Assembly: GCA_009801015.1 (NCBI GenBank)
Contig: VHZZ01000691.1
Span: forward strand, 51,081-94,734
Direction of reading: 5' to 3'
DNA: 43,654 bases
DNA from: Silene noctiflora
Lineage: Eukaryota; Streptophyta; Magnoliopsida; Caryophyllales; Caryophyllaceae
Shown one piece after another: positions 21,901 through 32,390 of the stretch. The position numbers and the translations under genes are program-made. The notes under the pieces are model-generated. The model was given only the letters and a program-made list of their open reading frames with translations. It did not search any database and was not told the origin of the DNA. Each line of letters begins with the position of its first letter. The first letter of the stretch is position 1.

Positions 21901-22882
21901 GGATCTCATTTGTCTCATGAAAGCTGGATGATGATGTTCAACTTGGATTTTTTTACTTTATTTGTTTCAACAATTTTAGATGATAAGTGGACTTTTTTTT
22001 ACTATTTTTGGGTAAATTAATCGTTAGTTTAGTTTAATTTTGGATTGGATATTTACTCGAGTCGGATAGGAGTTAAATTTCCCGTTAATGTTGATTTTGA
22101 CAAAGTATAGAATAAGATCGTTCAACAATAATAAAAGTTGTCATGGATTGTATGACGTATTTGTACAATGATTATTGATTAGCTTAATTTCGTAACTTTG
22201 TTTATATATTTAGCACTACTCGGGTACTCGTACTAATTTGCTTGTGTTTAATGGCAGACGATCTTTTGCGGTATGTTAAAAAGGTTTAACAAATTTTTTT
22301 AAATGCAATATGTTATCCGAAAAAAAAAAAAAAAAGTTATCTTGAAACCAAAAATTATAATGATAAAATGTTTTTCGTACAAGGCTACAACTCTAAACAA
22401 CGTTGACAGATAGTATAAGGTTCTCTTTGGTAAACTCACGAAAAATATGCAAGATGCGTACATAAAAATACGATTTGAGTTTTTGTATACGTACAAAATG
22501 ATTCAAGTATTTCGCTTTGAAAATACCTCATTATTCTTGACAACGATAGGAGAAAAAAATCGATAAATAACTTCATTTCCCATCATCTAGATCTGATATG
22601 GTTGTCGAAACCGAGTTGGTCTCTTACAAAACCATTGTACAATGTATAACGGCCTTATAATTACATGTACACCTCGTTTAACAATAAATGAGACGCATAA
22701 GCTGTACAATAACACTGATTTTATTTTATAATTTGTACAGACCAAAATGTAAACTTTGAGAAAAGAATGTCTGCAGTTGAAGCCTAAAGGTGCTTGTTAA
22801 GATAACGAGTAGTTTCAAAAATCGGCCTTCAAATTTCGAAGCTATTTACAACCAAATCTAATAGAGCAAGAGCAAGGGAGTC
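21901..22882. other. Intergenic space between MAP4K promoter and PRA1.H 3' end
   Basis: Presumed MAP4K promoter (left) and PRA1.H 3'UTR (right). An A run at 22320-22335 is present. No coding exon or bounded transposon is recognised. Confidence 0.4.
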
Positions 22883-25800
22883 TCATCTCCGTCTTCCTTT
22901 GACAGGCTGCTTGGCAGGAGTGAGCTTCCGGAAAGACGCATGCATAATCAGAACTGACAAAACAGTGGAGGTATACATCATTTGATCGAGAAGAAATATG
23001 AGCTAAACCAAGATCAAGTTAAATTTTTTTTGGTGTGAAGGGAGCCGCGAGGGCAATTTTGAAATTCATGGGTTTTAAATCCAAGTCATGACTACCATCA
23101 CTTAATGATTTTATCGGCTAAGGTAGTCACCACTTGCAAATCAAATTGCTAAATATTCAGGAGAGTACCTGCATAGCTGACCGCAATAGTACAGAATATG
23201 GCCGCCTGAACATTGCACCAGAACAGAATGGCTGCAATTCCTGCAGAACATAACAATCCCTTTATTAATATGGAAAATTGACGAAAACCATGACACGGTC
23301 TTGGGCCACGCCTACAAGGAGGAGTCCATACTCTTACAAGGAGGTTCCACCCAAAACTGATTGGCAATAAGGGGAATAGTTCCTTGGTTTATAAAATCTC
23401 TTTGATGTTTGGGACATACATAAAAATCATAGACGTTACCAGATTCAAAGAGTAGTGTAATTAAGAAAATGCATAATAAATATAGCAACGTACAAGTACA
23501 CGTATAATCCGTCCCATGATAGGCTATACGTCTTTGAGGTACACAGTTGCCTACACCAGAGACTCAGAGAGCCAACGCTCCCTTTACCAGAGTGAACCTC
23601 TATGAAGTCATCATCATTTTCAAATCTAATGACGTTGGAGAATCTATTGCCACGTCATAGTTCATACCCGAAAATGATGGTTTCGAATGAGTTGTTGTAG
23701 AACTCCAAATTGTTTCGGAAAAGATCTATAAATTGGGCATTTTTCTTAAATCTTTCATCACTCGTTGGGATAGACAGGCCATGAAAATTAATTTTACTAC
23801 AGTAAACCTGTGCTACTGTCGGAAATTGGCTTATTTTTAGCATAAGCTTCCCTCCCATGGAAGGCCTCCAATAGTAGGAAAGGAAAAAGATTCAAGAGAA
23901 TCCTAAGGACCGGGAAAACAAATGGAAAAGTAGTTTGAGACAAAATAGCTGCTATTAATCAAGTCCAACATCATCTACTTTGAGTTAAGTCTACCTCATT
24001 TGGATCTAACTTTTTAAAAGTTGGGGCAAGATAACGGTATCAAATTAAGGCTAAACAGTTATCTTATAGAGTAATGAGACGAAAAAGCAGTACATAAGCC
24101 AATTATTAATAGGTAGCATACAAAGTGTGCGTCTTTTTTTTTCAGAATGGTGCCATTGCCTGCACATTTTAGCAATTGACGAAAACAAAACATATTTGTG
24201 AAAATAGGATCCACGTAGTGACGTAGGATTCAATTTCCATTGTTTGCATGGCAGCTCTACACTAGAAAGTCTTACAAAATGGCAGGTTTTGATGTCCAAG
24301 AACAAAAACTTGGCGGTTCTATTGTGGTTCTAACAGTAGAAAAAGAAGTTTTTTTTTTTTGCCATTTCACTTGCCGGTTTGAATGATTGTAGATGGCATT
24401 TTAAAGGACTTCGACATACTAAGTACAGAGTAGAAAGGAACAGAAAAACGAAAAATAGAACCACTGATATATGATTATGTTGGCTTGTTTTTACCCTCTT
24501 TTACCTTGCATTCCGACTCAATTCGAGTCGGTTTTTAGCCCCTTTTATGCATTTTGTACCCGCATTGCGCATTCTATGATTATGTGCCTCTTAGTGCAGG
24601 ATTTGAGGCGGAAATCGAGAGACGGGAGCAAAAGGGAGCAAGTATGAAGAAACCAAGGCAAAAGAGGAAGTTTTCAAGTATCACATAGTGTTCATTAAAT
24701 GTTTTCAAGTATTGCTGAAATTAATGGATAAGGTAAAGTGTAACAAATTAGTGAACTTGCAAGAGCAACCATCTACTGGATTTCACCATACACTAAAAAC
24801 GGGCTAAACGAAGATAACCTTAAAAAAACAGGGTCTGAAGATGAAGCAATTAGTCAATAAGTTCAATGAATGGACCAGTGTAACATACACAACATGTATG
24901 TCGCAGAAAACTTACCACACTGGCCAGCGCGAATTAGAACTTGTCGACTAGAGGGATATCGCCCAAGTGCCCATTTAGCATCACAAAATCTAAAAAGCTC
25001 CCATACTGCTAAACATGATAACAGTCCAACGAACGCAAGTGGCATCTTGTACCTAGCATCCAAGAACAACAATCATTAATCTATTTTGTTATTTTTTGCA
25101 TAAAGTATCATTAGAGACTACAATCCAAAATGATCAACAAGTATCTGTTAGGCCGTCCTATTACTCACCGTTAGGTGTATATATTAAATATAGCAACCAA
25201 CTACATGAACATAATTACAGACCAACAAGAGTGACACAAGCCAAGCACTACGTTACGGCCTAGGGGGCATGTCACAGACATTGATTTCATCAACACAGCA
25301 TCATAAACTAAAGGGCTACAACTTGACCTCAATTGATTAGACGGATAGAGAGTAACCCACTTGAGAAAATGTAAATCTAAGAAAAGGGCGATCATACAAA
25401 GTTGAAAAACACATACAAAGAGCAACTTAATAAGCAAAGAATGTCAAGGTAGCTAGCAACATAATTTAATTAACTCTATGTTGAAACTAAACCGAAAACC
25501 AGCAAAAATAAGAGTAACCCAATTGACAAAATGTACAACTATGAAATGGGCCATCATCAGAAGTTGAAAAACGCATGCAAAGCGCAAAGAATGTCATATA
25601 GTAACAAGGGGTAGCACCCGCTACCCCAAGTCCTCAAAAAAATAGTTAAGATTATCTATTTCTCCTCCCCCGAAAATATCTGAATATGAGGACTTCGCAA
25701 AGATATTAAACTACAAGAAGAAAGTTTGCTAACTAAAATTTCATTTTTAGTTCCGCCCCTCTACTAGCAATATGATACAATTAGCACAACATCGAAATTA

Positions 25801-27428
25801 AACCGAAAACCAGCAAAAATAAGAGTAACACAATTGACATGAAGTAAAACTATGAGAAGGGTAAGTGTCAAAAGTTACAGAAAACATACAAACAGCAACT
25901 TAATAAGCAAAAAAGGTCAAACCAACAACACAATTCAATCAACAAACTATCGAATTACGACAAAATTCACCAAAAATAAGAGCAACCCAATTGACATAAT
26001 GCAAAACTAGAAAAAGGTAAGTGCCAAAAGTTGAAGAAAACATACAAAAAGCAGCTTATTAAGCAAACAATGTCAAGCTAACAACATAATTCAATCAACA
26101 AAGTATCGAAATTACGACGAAATTCAGCAAAACTAAGAGTAACCCAATTGACATAGTGTAAAACTAAGAAATGGGCAATCATCAAAAGTTGAAAAACACA
26201 TACAAAGAGCAACTTAGCAAAATTCAATCAACAAACTATCGAATTACGACGAAATTCAGCAAAAATAAGAGCAACCCAATTGACAAAATGCAAAACTATG
26301 AAAAGGGCAAGTGTCAAAAGTTACAGAAAACATACAAAGAGCAACTTAATAAGTAAAGAATGTCAAGCTAACAACATAATCCAATCAAAAAACTATCGAA
26401 TTACGACGAAATTCACCAAAACTGTGAGTAACCCAATTGACATAGTGTAAAACAAAGAAATGGGCAATCATCAAAAGTTGAAAAACACATACAAAGAGCA
26501 ACTTAGCAAAATTCAATGAACAAACTATCGAATTACGACGAAATTCAGCGAAAATAAGAGCAACCCAATTGACAAAATGCAAAACTATGAAAAGGGCAAG
26601 TGTCAAAAGTTACAGAAAACATACAAAGAGCAACTTAATAAGTAAAGAATGTCAAGCTAACAACACAATCCAATCAACAAACTATCGAATTACGACGAAA
26701 TTCACCAAAACTGTGAGTAACCCAATTGACATAGTGTAAAACAAAGAAATGGGCAATCATCAAAAGTTGAAAAACACATACAAAGAGCAACCTAGCAAAA
26801 TTCAATCAACAAACTATCGAATTACGACGAAATTCAGCAAAAATAAGAGTAACCCAATTGACAAAATGCAAAACTAAATAAAGGGTAGGAGTCAAAAGTT
26901 AAAGAAAACTTACAAAGAACAACAAAAAATCACAAGAGACAAAACAGCATATTGTCTAGCAAATCGCTTAACATTCTCATGAACACGCATTCTAGCTTGA
27001 GTAGGAGAAGAAGGAAAAGAATAACTATCAAAACACCCTAAAAACCCAGAATTAGTCCAATTAATTGAATTCAAAACACTAAAATTCTCATTATTTGAGG
27101 TAAAATCAGAGGAATCAAGCTTAGCAAAAGGGTTAAGAGTGAAAAGAGATAGAATTGTAGCTAAGGATGAGATTAAGGACATAGTTAAGGTGTAGGAAAT
27201 GGCGGTTATGGTGGTTGTGGCGGTGGTTCGGGTGGTGTTAGTGGTGGTTGGAGTGGTGGTGGTGGTGGTGGTTGGGTGGGTGGAGAGAGGGGAGGGGGTG
27301 GAGGCATGGAGGTTGTGGAGTTGGGTGGTTCGGTGGTCAAGGAGTTCGAGATAGCCTGAGTCGCGGAGCCACGATTCGAAGTTAGGGTCGGAAAGGCTTA
27401 GGGATAAGGGGTTCGGTTTGAAAGACAT
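22883..27428 (-). CDS. PRA1H: PRA1 family protein H-like, 4 exons, 264 aa
   Basis: Exons (minus): 26914-27428, 24916-25052, 23169-23240, 22883-22953; all phases join (795 nt). PRA1 proteins are small multi-pass membrane proteins that act with prenylated Rab GTPases in ER/Golgi/endosome trafficking. Seen here: an N-terminal block NPLSLSLSDPNFESWLRDSGYLELLDHRT (residues 6 on), FTLNPFAKL, the PRA1 signature SPTQARMRVHENVKRFARQY (about 141-160), then four hydrophobic segments (ending IAVSYA) and a basic tail KLTPAKQPVKGRRR. The N-terminal block and basic tail match Arabidopsis PRA1.H (At4g27540, about 241 aa). The extra length is largely a Thr-rich tract at about residues 50-75, coded by an ACC/ACN repeat. 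Intron 1 holds a long minisatellite. Start: first ATG in the ORF, and conserved sequence begins at once. Confidence 0.93.
25330..26913. repeat. Higher-order minisatellite in PRA1.H intron 1
   Basis: The word aactatcgaattacgac starts at 25945, 26101 (variant), 26234, 26391, 26523, 26680 and 26812. The spacings are 156, 133, 157, 132, 157 and 132 bases, so a short (132) and a long (157) unit alternate in a 289-bp double unit. More decayed units reach back to about 25330. The right edge is the exon 1 donor itself: donor region cttacaaagaacaac versus unit catacaaagagcaac. A foreign insert of about 160 bp interrupts the old part at 25606. Confidence 0.93.
25606..25765. mobile_element. hAT-like insert (family C, copy 4) inside the minisatellite
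   Basis: aaggggtagcacccgctacc at the left and gttccgcccctctactagc at the right break the minisatellite. The right end matches the inverse of the "ggcggaactag" terminus of the copy at 29965. Ends are approximate. Confidence 0.45.
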
Positions 27429-27873
27429 GTTTTTTCTTGTGTTTGTGTTTGTGTGTGTTCTTGGTGTATGTATGTGGGTATGTTGGTAGGTGGATTGGTG
27501 GGAAATTGGGGATTGTGTGTGGAATCTTGTTGTTGGGGAAGATATTTACGACTTTCGTCTCAGTTATTTATTTACGTTTTATGTTTACTGTGATGACTCG
27601 TATTGTTGACTTGATGGGTATGAATTTCTTGTATGGTTGTCAGTAACTGAGTACTAGTAGTAATTTTGGAGCGGATTTTGGAGTAAATAAATGAGCGAGG
27701 CAAGGTTTTATAATCTTGATTTTCGAAGTTAGATTGAAATGGATCTAGGCAGTAGAATTAATAAGAATAGCAATTTAGTGAAGTCGAGTAATTTGTAATA
27801 GGAGTGATTCAGTAATTTACGGAATGGTTCAGTCACGGCCCTGCAGTCGTCTTAACACGCATGGGAAGAGTTC
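27429..27873. other. PRA1.H upstream region
   Basis: Presumed promoter and 5'UTR of PRA1.H (minus). G/T-rich near the start codon (tgtgtttgtgtttgtgtgtg). 27548-27580 (tttcgtctcagttatttatt, then tacg) resembles one Stowaway end. No gene is seen on the plus strand. Confidence 0.35.
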
Positions 27874-28082
27874 TCAACAAAGTTCTCTCTCACGAGAACT
27901 GTGTCTTGTTGTTAGTAGTGAATCAATCAAAGATGGCAAGGATTCTAAACTCGCCCCTCCGTCTAGATCAAAGAAATCATAATCACTAATTTGATCAACT
28001 GTTCGTCCACCTGCTACTGTAATCGATCCCCTTCTGTGATCAGCAGAATAATAAGAAACCCCTTCATCTTCGCGCCAAAGAA
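27874..28082 (-). CDS. Orphan terminal coding exon, unrecognised protein (68 aa)
   Basis: After an acceptor TTTGTAG at 28083 the minus strand reads 68 codons to TGA at 27874-27876: LWREDEGVSYYSADHRRGS, then ITVAGGRTVDQISDYDFFDL, DGGASLESLPSLIDSLLTTR and HSSRERELC. The composition (acidic, aromatic, few low-complexity runs) is protein-like, unlike nearby intergenic reading frames. There is no ATG near its start, and an in-frame TGA lies a few codons upstream of the acceptor, so upstream exons are needed. I cannot find them between here and 31668. It could be the last exon of a gene nested in or overlapping the 28231-31668 gene, a captured exon, or a remnant. It does not join in frame to exon 1 of the neighbour. 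I do not recognise the family. Confidence 0.5.
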
Positions 28083-28230
28083 CTACAAAGTATCGTATAT
28101 CTCATGTGACGGTATTTCAAGGGACTAATTGTAGACTTGTAGTTTTAGAAGCCTTGAGTACATTTCACTGAAGAAGTTAAAGACAGAATGTCAACGGTAT
28201 TTAACTACTGAACAATATACAACAATGAAC

Positions 28231-31200
28231 CTAGTCATCAGCAGCCGGAGGATCATCTTCGCCGTCAGGTGCGTCATCAGCTGCGTCCTCCTTGCTCTTG
28301 GCCTTCCTTTCTTGCCATTTTCCCCATGCCCATTTCAAGATGATGAATCCTCCAAGAGCATATACCTGACAAATAGCCCGATCGTTAATCCACATTACCA
28401 GTGGCGATACTGATCACATTTAGTCGCTTAAGCAAAGTCTCTGAGTGGCGATATACGTAATATGGGTCTAAAACTCGTCAGAATCAAAATTGTCAAGCGA
28501 ACACAACTACACAAGTCACAGGCAAACGATAGATACAATACAAGACCATCGATCATCAACAAGTCAGAACTAATACGGAGTACTTCTTTAACTACCATAG
28601 CGGCATCACCTGTTCATGGCAACTTACTGCAAATATTCAAGCACAAGTAACAGAATTCACATGCTTTGAAATCCATTTATGTTCTTCGCAGGAGAACACG
28701 ACAGTAGAGATAACAAAATTCCATCAACTTAGCTTCCTCATTACGAGATTACTGGTGGATATTGACATTTTGCTAGATTTACATGAACATTAGAAATTCG
28801 ACTTCATATCGATACTATTCAGGGTCCTTCAGTCACAGAAAAGTAACACAATCTAGCAGATAGAGGCAGGCAGAAACCCTGAAATGTGCTTCTCTCAAGT
28901 CATATGAACATGAGCCTCAAGGAGATCCCATGAATCGCAAGGTAATTAGAAATCGGATATGTGCAGCCTAGCCCTTGTGTTAACAATATGAAGAGTGTTT
29001 CCAGATGATCCATAATGAAATTTTGTTCAGAATTCACTAGATGATAGCTACTGCACAATATAAAGAATTGATGTTTTAATCATCGAGTTCCAACATCCAC
29101 CGAGACACCAAAGCTGCAATGTTCATGAATCACGATATGAACATTACACTAGAACTACTTATCCATCAACTTAGCAAATGATAGATTACACCATTAATTT
29201 CAAACGCTCGGTGTATGAGACATTGCATATTTAGAAGTCCTAAAATAATCATAGACAGGACTCCGTAATACAAAATAATAGCCCCGATCAATATACCTAG
29301 TACAAACAGTCTTTTCTAGTCCAAGATCAAATCATCAAGGTCCCAACTCCCGAGACACTCCTCTAATACTTGTGATATTCATAGCAAATTGAACTACATG
29401 CTCAACAATCATCAAAGAGCAAAGTAAATTATGATGTCCAAATTACTAAACTACTAATCACAATGTCTCTATGAACCCATTCGAAAGTAGGCAATGATAC
29501 AAATCAATTTTTGAATGGTGATTTGTAGTGGCGGCGCTGGAAGTGCACACTAGTGGTACTCGTAGTCTATCAATAGATCATCCTCTCCTTCCAAAGTTGG
29601 ACTCCCACTAATCACCTCGTCTTCCAAAGTTGGACTTCCGTTATTAATATAACTGTGGTCTTAATTCGAATCATCCCCTATATACTAAAAGAATAACACT
29701 TCTCTAAATATTCCCGCTCAGTTTTCCCGTCCATGTACATAAAGGTAGCTTTTGACAGTCTAATGGCATAATTATGCCTATAATTTCGTATAATAAGATT
29801 TATCTCATGGAAGACACCCTATTGGCCTATTCACTACGAATGAGTACTTCTTTTCACAAAACTAATGAAGCATATGCTCATAATTTCGTCATTGTGCCAC
29901 ACCCATAACACTCTTCTTAAGGTTTAACCCTCGAGATTAAACAAACCATATCACTAACTAATAGCAGTGGCGGAACTAGGGGCTAGGGATGTCTTCCCCC
30001 TAAACAATGAAGAAATCGAAACTTTTGGTTAAAATTTTCGATTCTTTTTTAGTTTACCTCATGTCACTACTCACTAGTACCCTAGAAAAATTCCACCCCC
30101 TAATTGCAAATTCTGGCTCAAAATCATCCAATTAACATCCCATTCACTAAACACAGACAAGCTCATTAGCCAAATACACCCAAAAAGATTGAATCTTTCC
30201 ACCATTAAATTGATCACAGGGTACCCAATAACACAAACAAGCTCAAAAACAAACTAAACCCAAATTAAGATTGAATCTTTCCGACATCAAATTCATCACA
30301 CAATCAAATACATAACATAAACAGTCTCGTATACAAAATAAAATCAAAAAATTGAATTTTTGCAACATTTAACAACAACCAACAACAACCACCACCACCT
30401 AGTCCCAACATGGCTTGTTGTCTGCTAACATAAATCATCATCTGAATCCGTAATCAAAAGCCAAATTACACTAACAATCAAATATCCTATACCACAAACA
30501 ACTTCATTCACACACTAAACCCTAAAAAAGATTGAATCTTTCCGACATCAAATTTATCACACAATCAAATACATAACATAAACAGTCTCGTATACAAAAT
30601 AAACTCAAAAAATTGAATCTTTCCAACATTTAACAACACCACCAACTAGTCCCAACATGGTTTGTTGTCCGCTAACATAAATCATCATCTGAATCCGTAA
30701 TCAAAAGCCAAATTACACTAACAATCAAATATCCAATACCACAAACAACTTCATTCACACACTAAACCCAAAAATATTGAATCTTTCCAACAATTTACTA
30801 TACAGTACAATCAAAAACCAAATTAAACTACTAAGAAACATAAAATTAAGATTAGGTCTCCCTATGACGGACATATTCGTTTCAAGATTAAAACGGGTCA
30901 AATATCACCCCACCTGCATAGATGAGACAAGCTTTTTGCTAATCTCAATGCATGTTTAAACTGGCATGTTCGTCTTAACCAAGAATTTGTGCAAAATTAA
31001 TCACCTAGTCAAATTAAACTACTAAGAAACATAAAATTAAGATTAGGTCTCTCTTATGACGGAATATTCGTTTCAAGATTAAAACGGCCCAAATATCACC
31101 CACTTGCATAGATGAGACAAGCTTTTTGCTAATCTCGATGCATGTTTAAACCGACATATGTCCGTCTTAAACAAGAATTTGTGCAAAATTAATCACCTAG

Positions 31201-31668
31201 TCAAATTACAATAACAATCAAATACCCAACAACTTAAACAACTTTATTCACAAACTAAACCCTAAAAGATTGAATCTTTCCAACAATTACTATATCATTC
31301 AATCAAAAACAAAATTAAACTACCAACAAAAACAAAATTAATTAATCAATCAATCAATCAATCACCTGCCAGAGTATGATAGGGTTAGTATCCTGTTGAA
31401 CATCTTCACTCTCAAGCTTAATAGGAGGAACATCTTGTTTAATCCATGGAAAACTAACAACATCTGAGGTTTTTTGGGCATTAATTACAGAACTTTCTTC
31501 AACAACAACACCATCTTTCAATGATTTGTTATCATTTTCTGCCTTCTTTTCTTGCTTTTTATTGAGATTTTTGAAGGAATTAAGTAAACATTGAGGAATT
31601 TGAGTTAAGAACACAAAAGGGTTGTTTGATGGTGGATTTTCAGGTTGTTTGGGTGATGCTTCTGCCAT
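28231..31668 (-). CDS. Small unrecognised plant protein with C-terminal hydrophobic segment, 2 exons, 145 aa
   Basis: Exon 1 31366-31668 (101 codons, ends ILWQ, donor CAG|GTGATT) joins in phase 0 to exon 2 28231-28365 (acceptor GTCAG). The product is MAEASPKQPENPPSNNPF..., a polar Lys/Glu-rich middle, then PWIKQDVPPIKLESEDVQQ, NPIILWQVYALGGFIILKWA, WGKWQERKAKSK and an acidic tail EDAADDAPDGEDDPPAADD. The VYALGGFIILKWAW stretch could be a short membrane anchor near the C-terminus, flanked by basic residues. I do not recognise the family. The ORF stays open upstream to ATG at 31803 (45 more residues), but AAACATGG at 31668 is the better start context and the 31803 ATG lies 2 bases from a transposon. 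The 3 kb intron is full of repeats. Confidence 0.72.
28960..29035 (-). repeat. SINE fragment in the intron of the 28231 gene
   Basis: The plus strand cggatatgtgcagcctagcc, then cttgtgttaacaatatgaag and agtgtttccagatgatcc, is a diverged copy of 36970-37025 (cggatgtacgcagtcttacc...). Confidence 0.5.
29674..29760 (+). mobile_element. Helitron 5' end, 3' end not found
   Basis: After an A at 29673 it reads TCCCCTATATACTAAAAGAA, then taacacttctctaaat and cccgctcagttttcccg, as in the other Helitron 5' ends. No hairpin plus CTAG end follows before the MITE at 29965, so the copy is truncated or its end has decayed. Confidence 0.6.
29965..30119. mobile_element. hAT-like MITE (family C, copy 2)
   Basis: It starts CAGTGGCGGAACTAGGGGC and ends caccccctaattgcaaattc, then tggctc. 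It shares the internal motif aaaattttcgattcttttt with the other copies. The last bases of the right terminus seem lost. Confidence 0.6.
30270..30791. repeat. Two-copy tandem duplication, 261-bp period
   Basis: attgaatctttccgacatca begins at 30270 and 30531. Both copies run on through aacagtctcgtatacaaaat, tagtcccaacatgg.ttgttg and aatcatcatctgaatccgta to catt cacacactaaaccc, with few differences. It lies in the intron of the 28231 gene. Confidence 0.88.
30820..31201. repeat. Second two-copy tandem duplication, 191-bp period
   Basis: aaattaaactactaagaaac begins at 30820 and 31011. Both copies carry agattaggtctc, catagatgagacaagctttt and aagaatttgtgcaaaattaa. The unit contains the "atgacgg...cgtcttaa.caagaatttgtg" words of the MITE families, so it was probably a MITE that became duplicated. 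Confidence 0.88.
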
Positions 31669-31804
31669 GTTTCTCTGCGTTCGGCTAGAGTCGTGTTCTT
31701 GTGTGATGCTTGAGGCCTCGAGTACTATGTTTTTGTCTTGTTTGAGACTTTGAGGTGCTACTTCCTCGATTTTGTTAAGGATATTTTTAACACAAATTTT
31801 CATC

Positions 31805-32033
31805 GGGCACGATCCGTCGGAAGCTGAAGACGGATAGTGCCCTTCTTTTTTGGTTCAAATGAGCATACTATGTCGCGGGTGAGAGTTGAACACCCAACTT
31901 CATGGTTGGGTAAGAGAGCTCTTACCACTTGAGTTAGCTCTTGTTGTCATGGACTCACGGATAGTGTTCTTCTTACAATATGGGGTACTTTTTTCCACTA
32001 GTTGCCCTCCTACTTGCCTTATTGTGATGACTG
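31805..32033. mobile_element. Family A MITE split by a SINE, next to the 28231 gene
   Basis: The left piece is a hairpin, GGGCACGATCCGTC ... GACGGATAGTGCCC (31805-31842, one mismatch in 14). The right piece, ggatagtgttcttcttacaa ... tgccctcctacttgcc (31959-32026), is the inverse end and interior of family A. A tRNA-derived SINE separates them. Confidence 0.6.
31850..31955 (-). mobile_element. tRNA-derived SINE (copy 1)
   Basis: The minus strand has an A-box-like AGCTAACTCAAGTGGTAAGA and a B-box-like GTGTTCAACTCTC, about 45 bases apart. A stem ACCCAAC/GTTGGGT lies between them, as in a tRNA anticodon arm. An A-rich tail (CCAAAAAAGAAGGG) ends it. A sister copy is at 36464-36570. Confidence 0.65.
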
Positions 32034-32173
32034 GGGGACTTGTAACCGTTACCTTTGGTGTGCACTGAGGGTGATAGGCTCGAAATCCAGAAGGCATAGC
32101 TTCACGCCATAAACACTTCACAAAATTGCTTTTAGGAAAGCTCAAACCCGAGTTCATTGAGAATTTCACCCAA
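32034..32173 (-). mobile_element. SINE-like repeat, truncated copy
   Basis: About 140 bases that recur at 32215-32357 with a 181-base offset: gtaaccgttacctttggtgt, gcactgagggtga.aggct, aatccagaaggcatagcttc and acgccataaacacttca. It lacks the A tail of the second copy. Confidence 0.6.
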
Positions 32174-32181
32174 ATGATTTT

Positions 32182-32390
32182 TTTGCTTTTTATTTTTTTT
32201 TTTTTGGATGAATAGGGGACCTGTAACCGTTACCTTTGGTGTGCACTGAGGGTGACAGGCTGGAAATCCAGAAGGCATAGCTTCACGCCATAAACACTTC
32301 AAGAGATTGCTTTTGAAAAGGCTCGAACCTGAGTCCCTTGAGAATTTCACCCAAATTTTAATCATTAGACTTAACTCTTACAGGCCGTCT
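32182..32390 (-). mobile_element. SINE-like repeat with A tail, complete copy
   Basis: On the minus strand a B-box-like AGGTTCGAGCC (about 32325) lies downstream of gtaagagttaagtctaatga (possible decayed A-box). The element ends CTATTCATCC followed by an A-rich tail (plus-strand T run at 32188-32205). This order fits a tRNA-derived SINE. Confidence 0.6.

Noticed and set aside
24480-24660. Possible retrotransposon fragment in PRA1.H intron 2 (tgcattttgtacccgcattg, cgcattctatgattatgtgc)
   Set aside because: The words look familiar from plant repeats, but I see no LTR, primer site or coding region, so it is not listed as an element.
25330-26913. CRISPR-like appearance of the regularly spaced repeats
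   Set aside because: Units are 132-157 bases with similar sequence throughout and no unique spacers, and the sequence is a plant intron.
31870-31950. Possible real tRNA gene on the minus strand
   Set aside because: The acceptor arms do not pair, the A- and B-boxes are decayed, and a sister copy with an A tail exists at 36464; it is a SINE head.
31886-32365. Overlapping ORFs of 60-89 codons on both strands
   Set aside because: They read through SINE and MITE sequence, and the same peptide appears twice because the repeat is duplicated.
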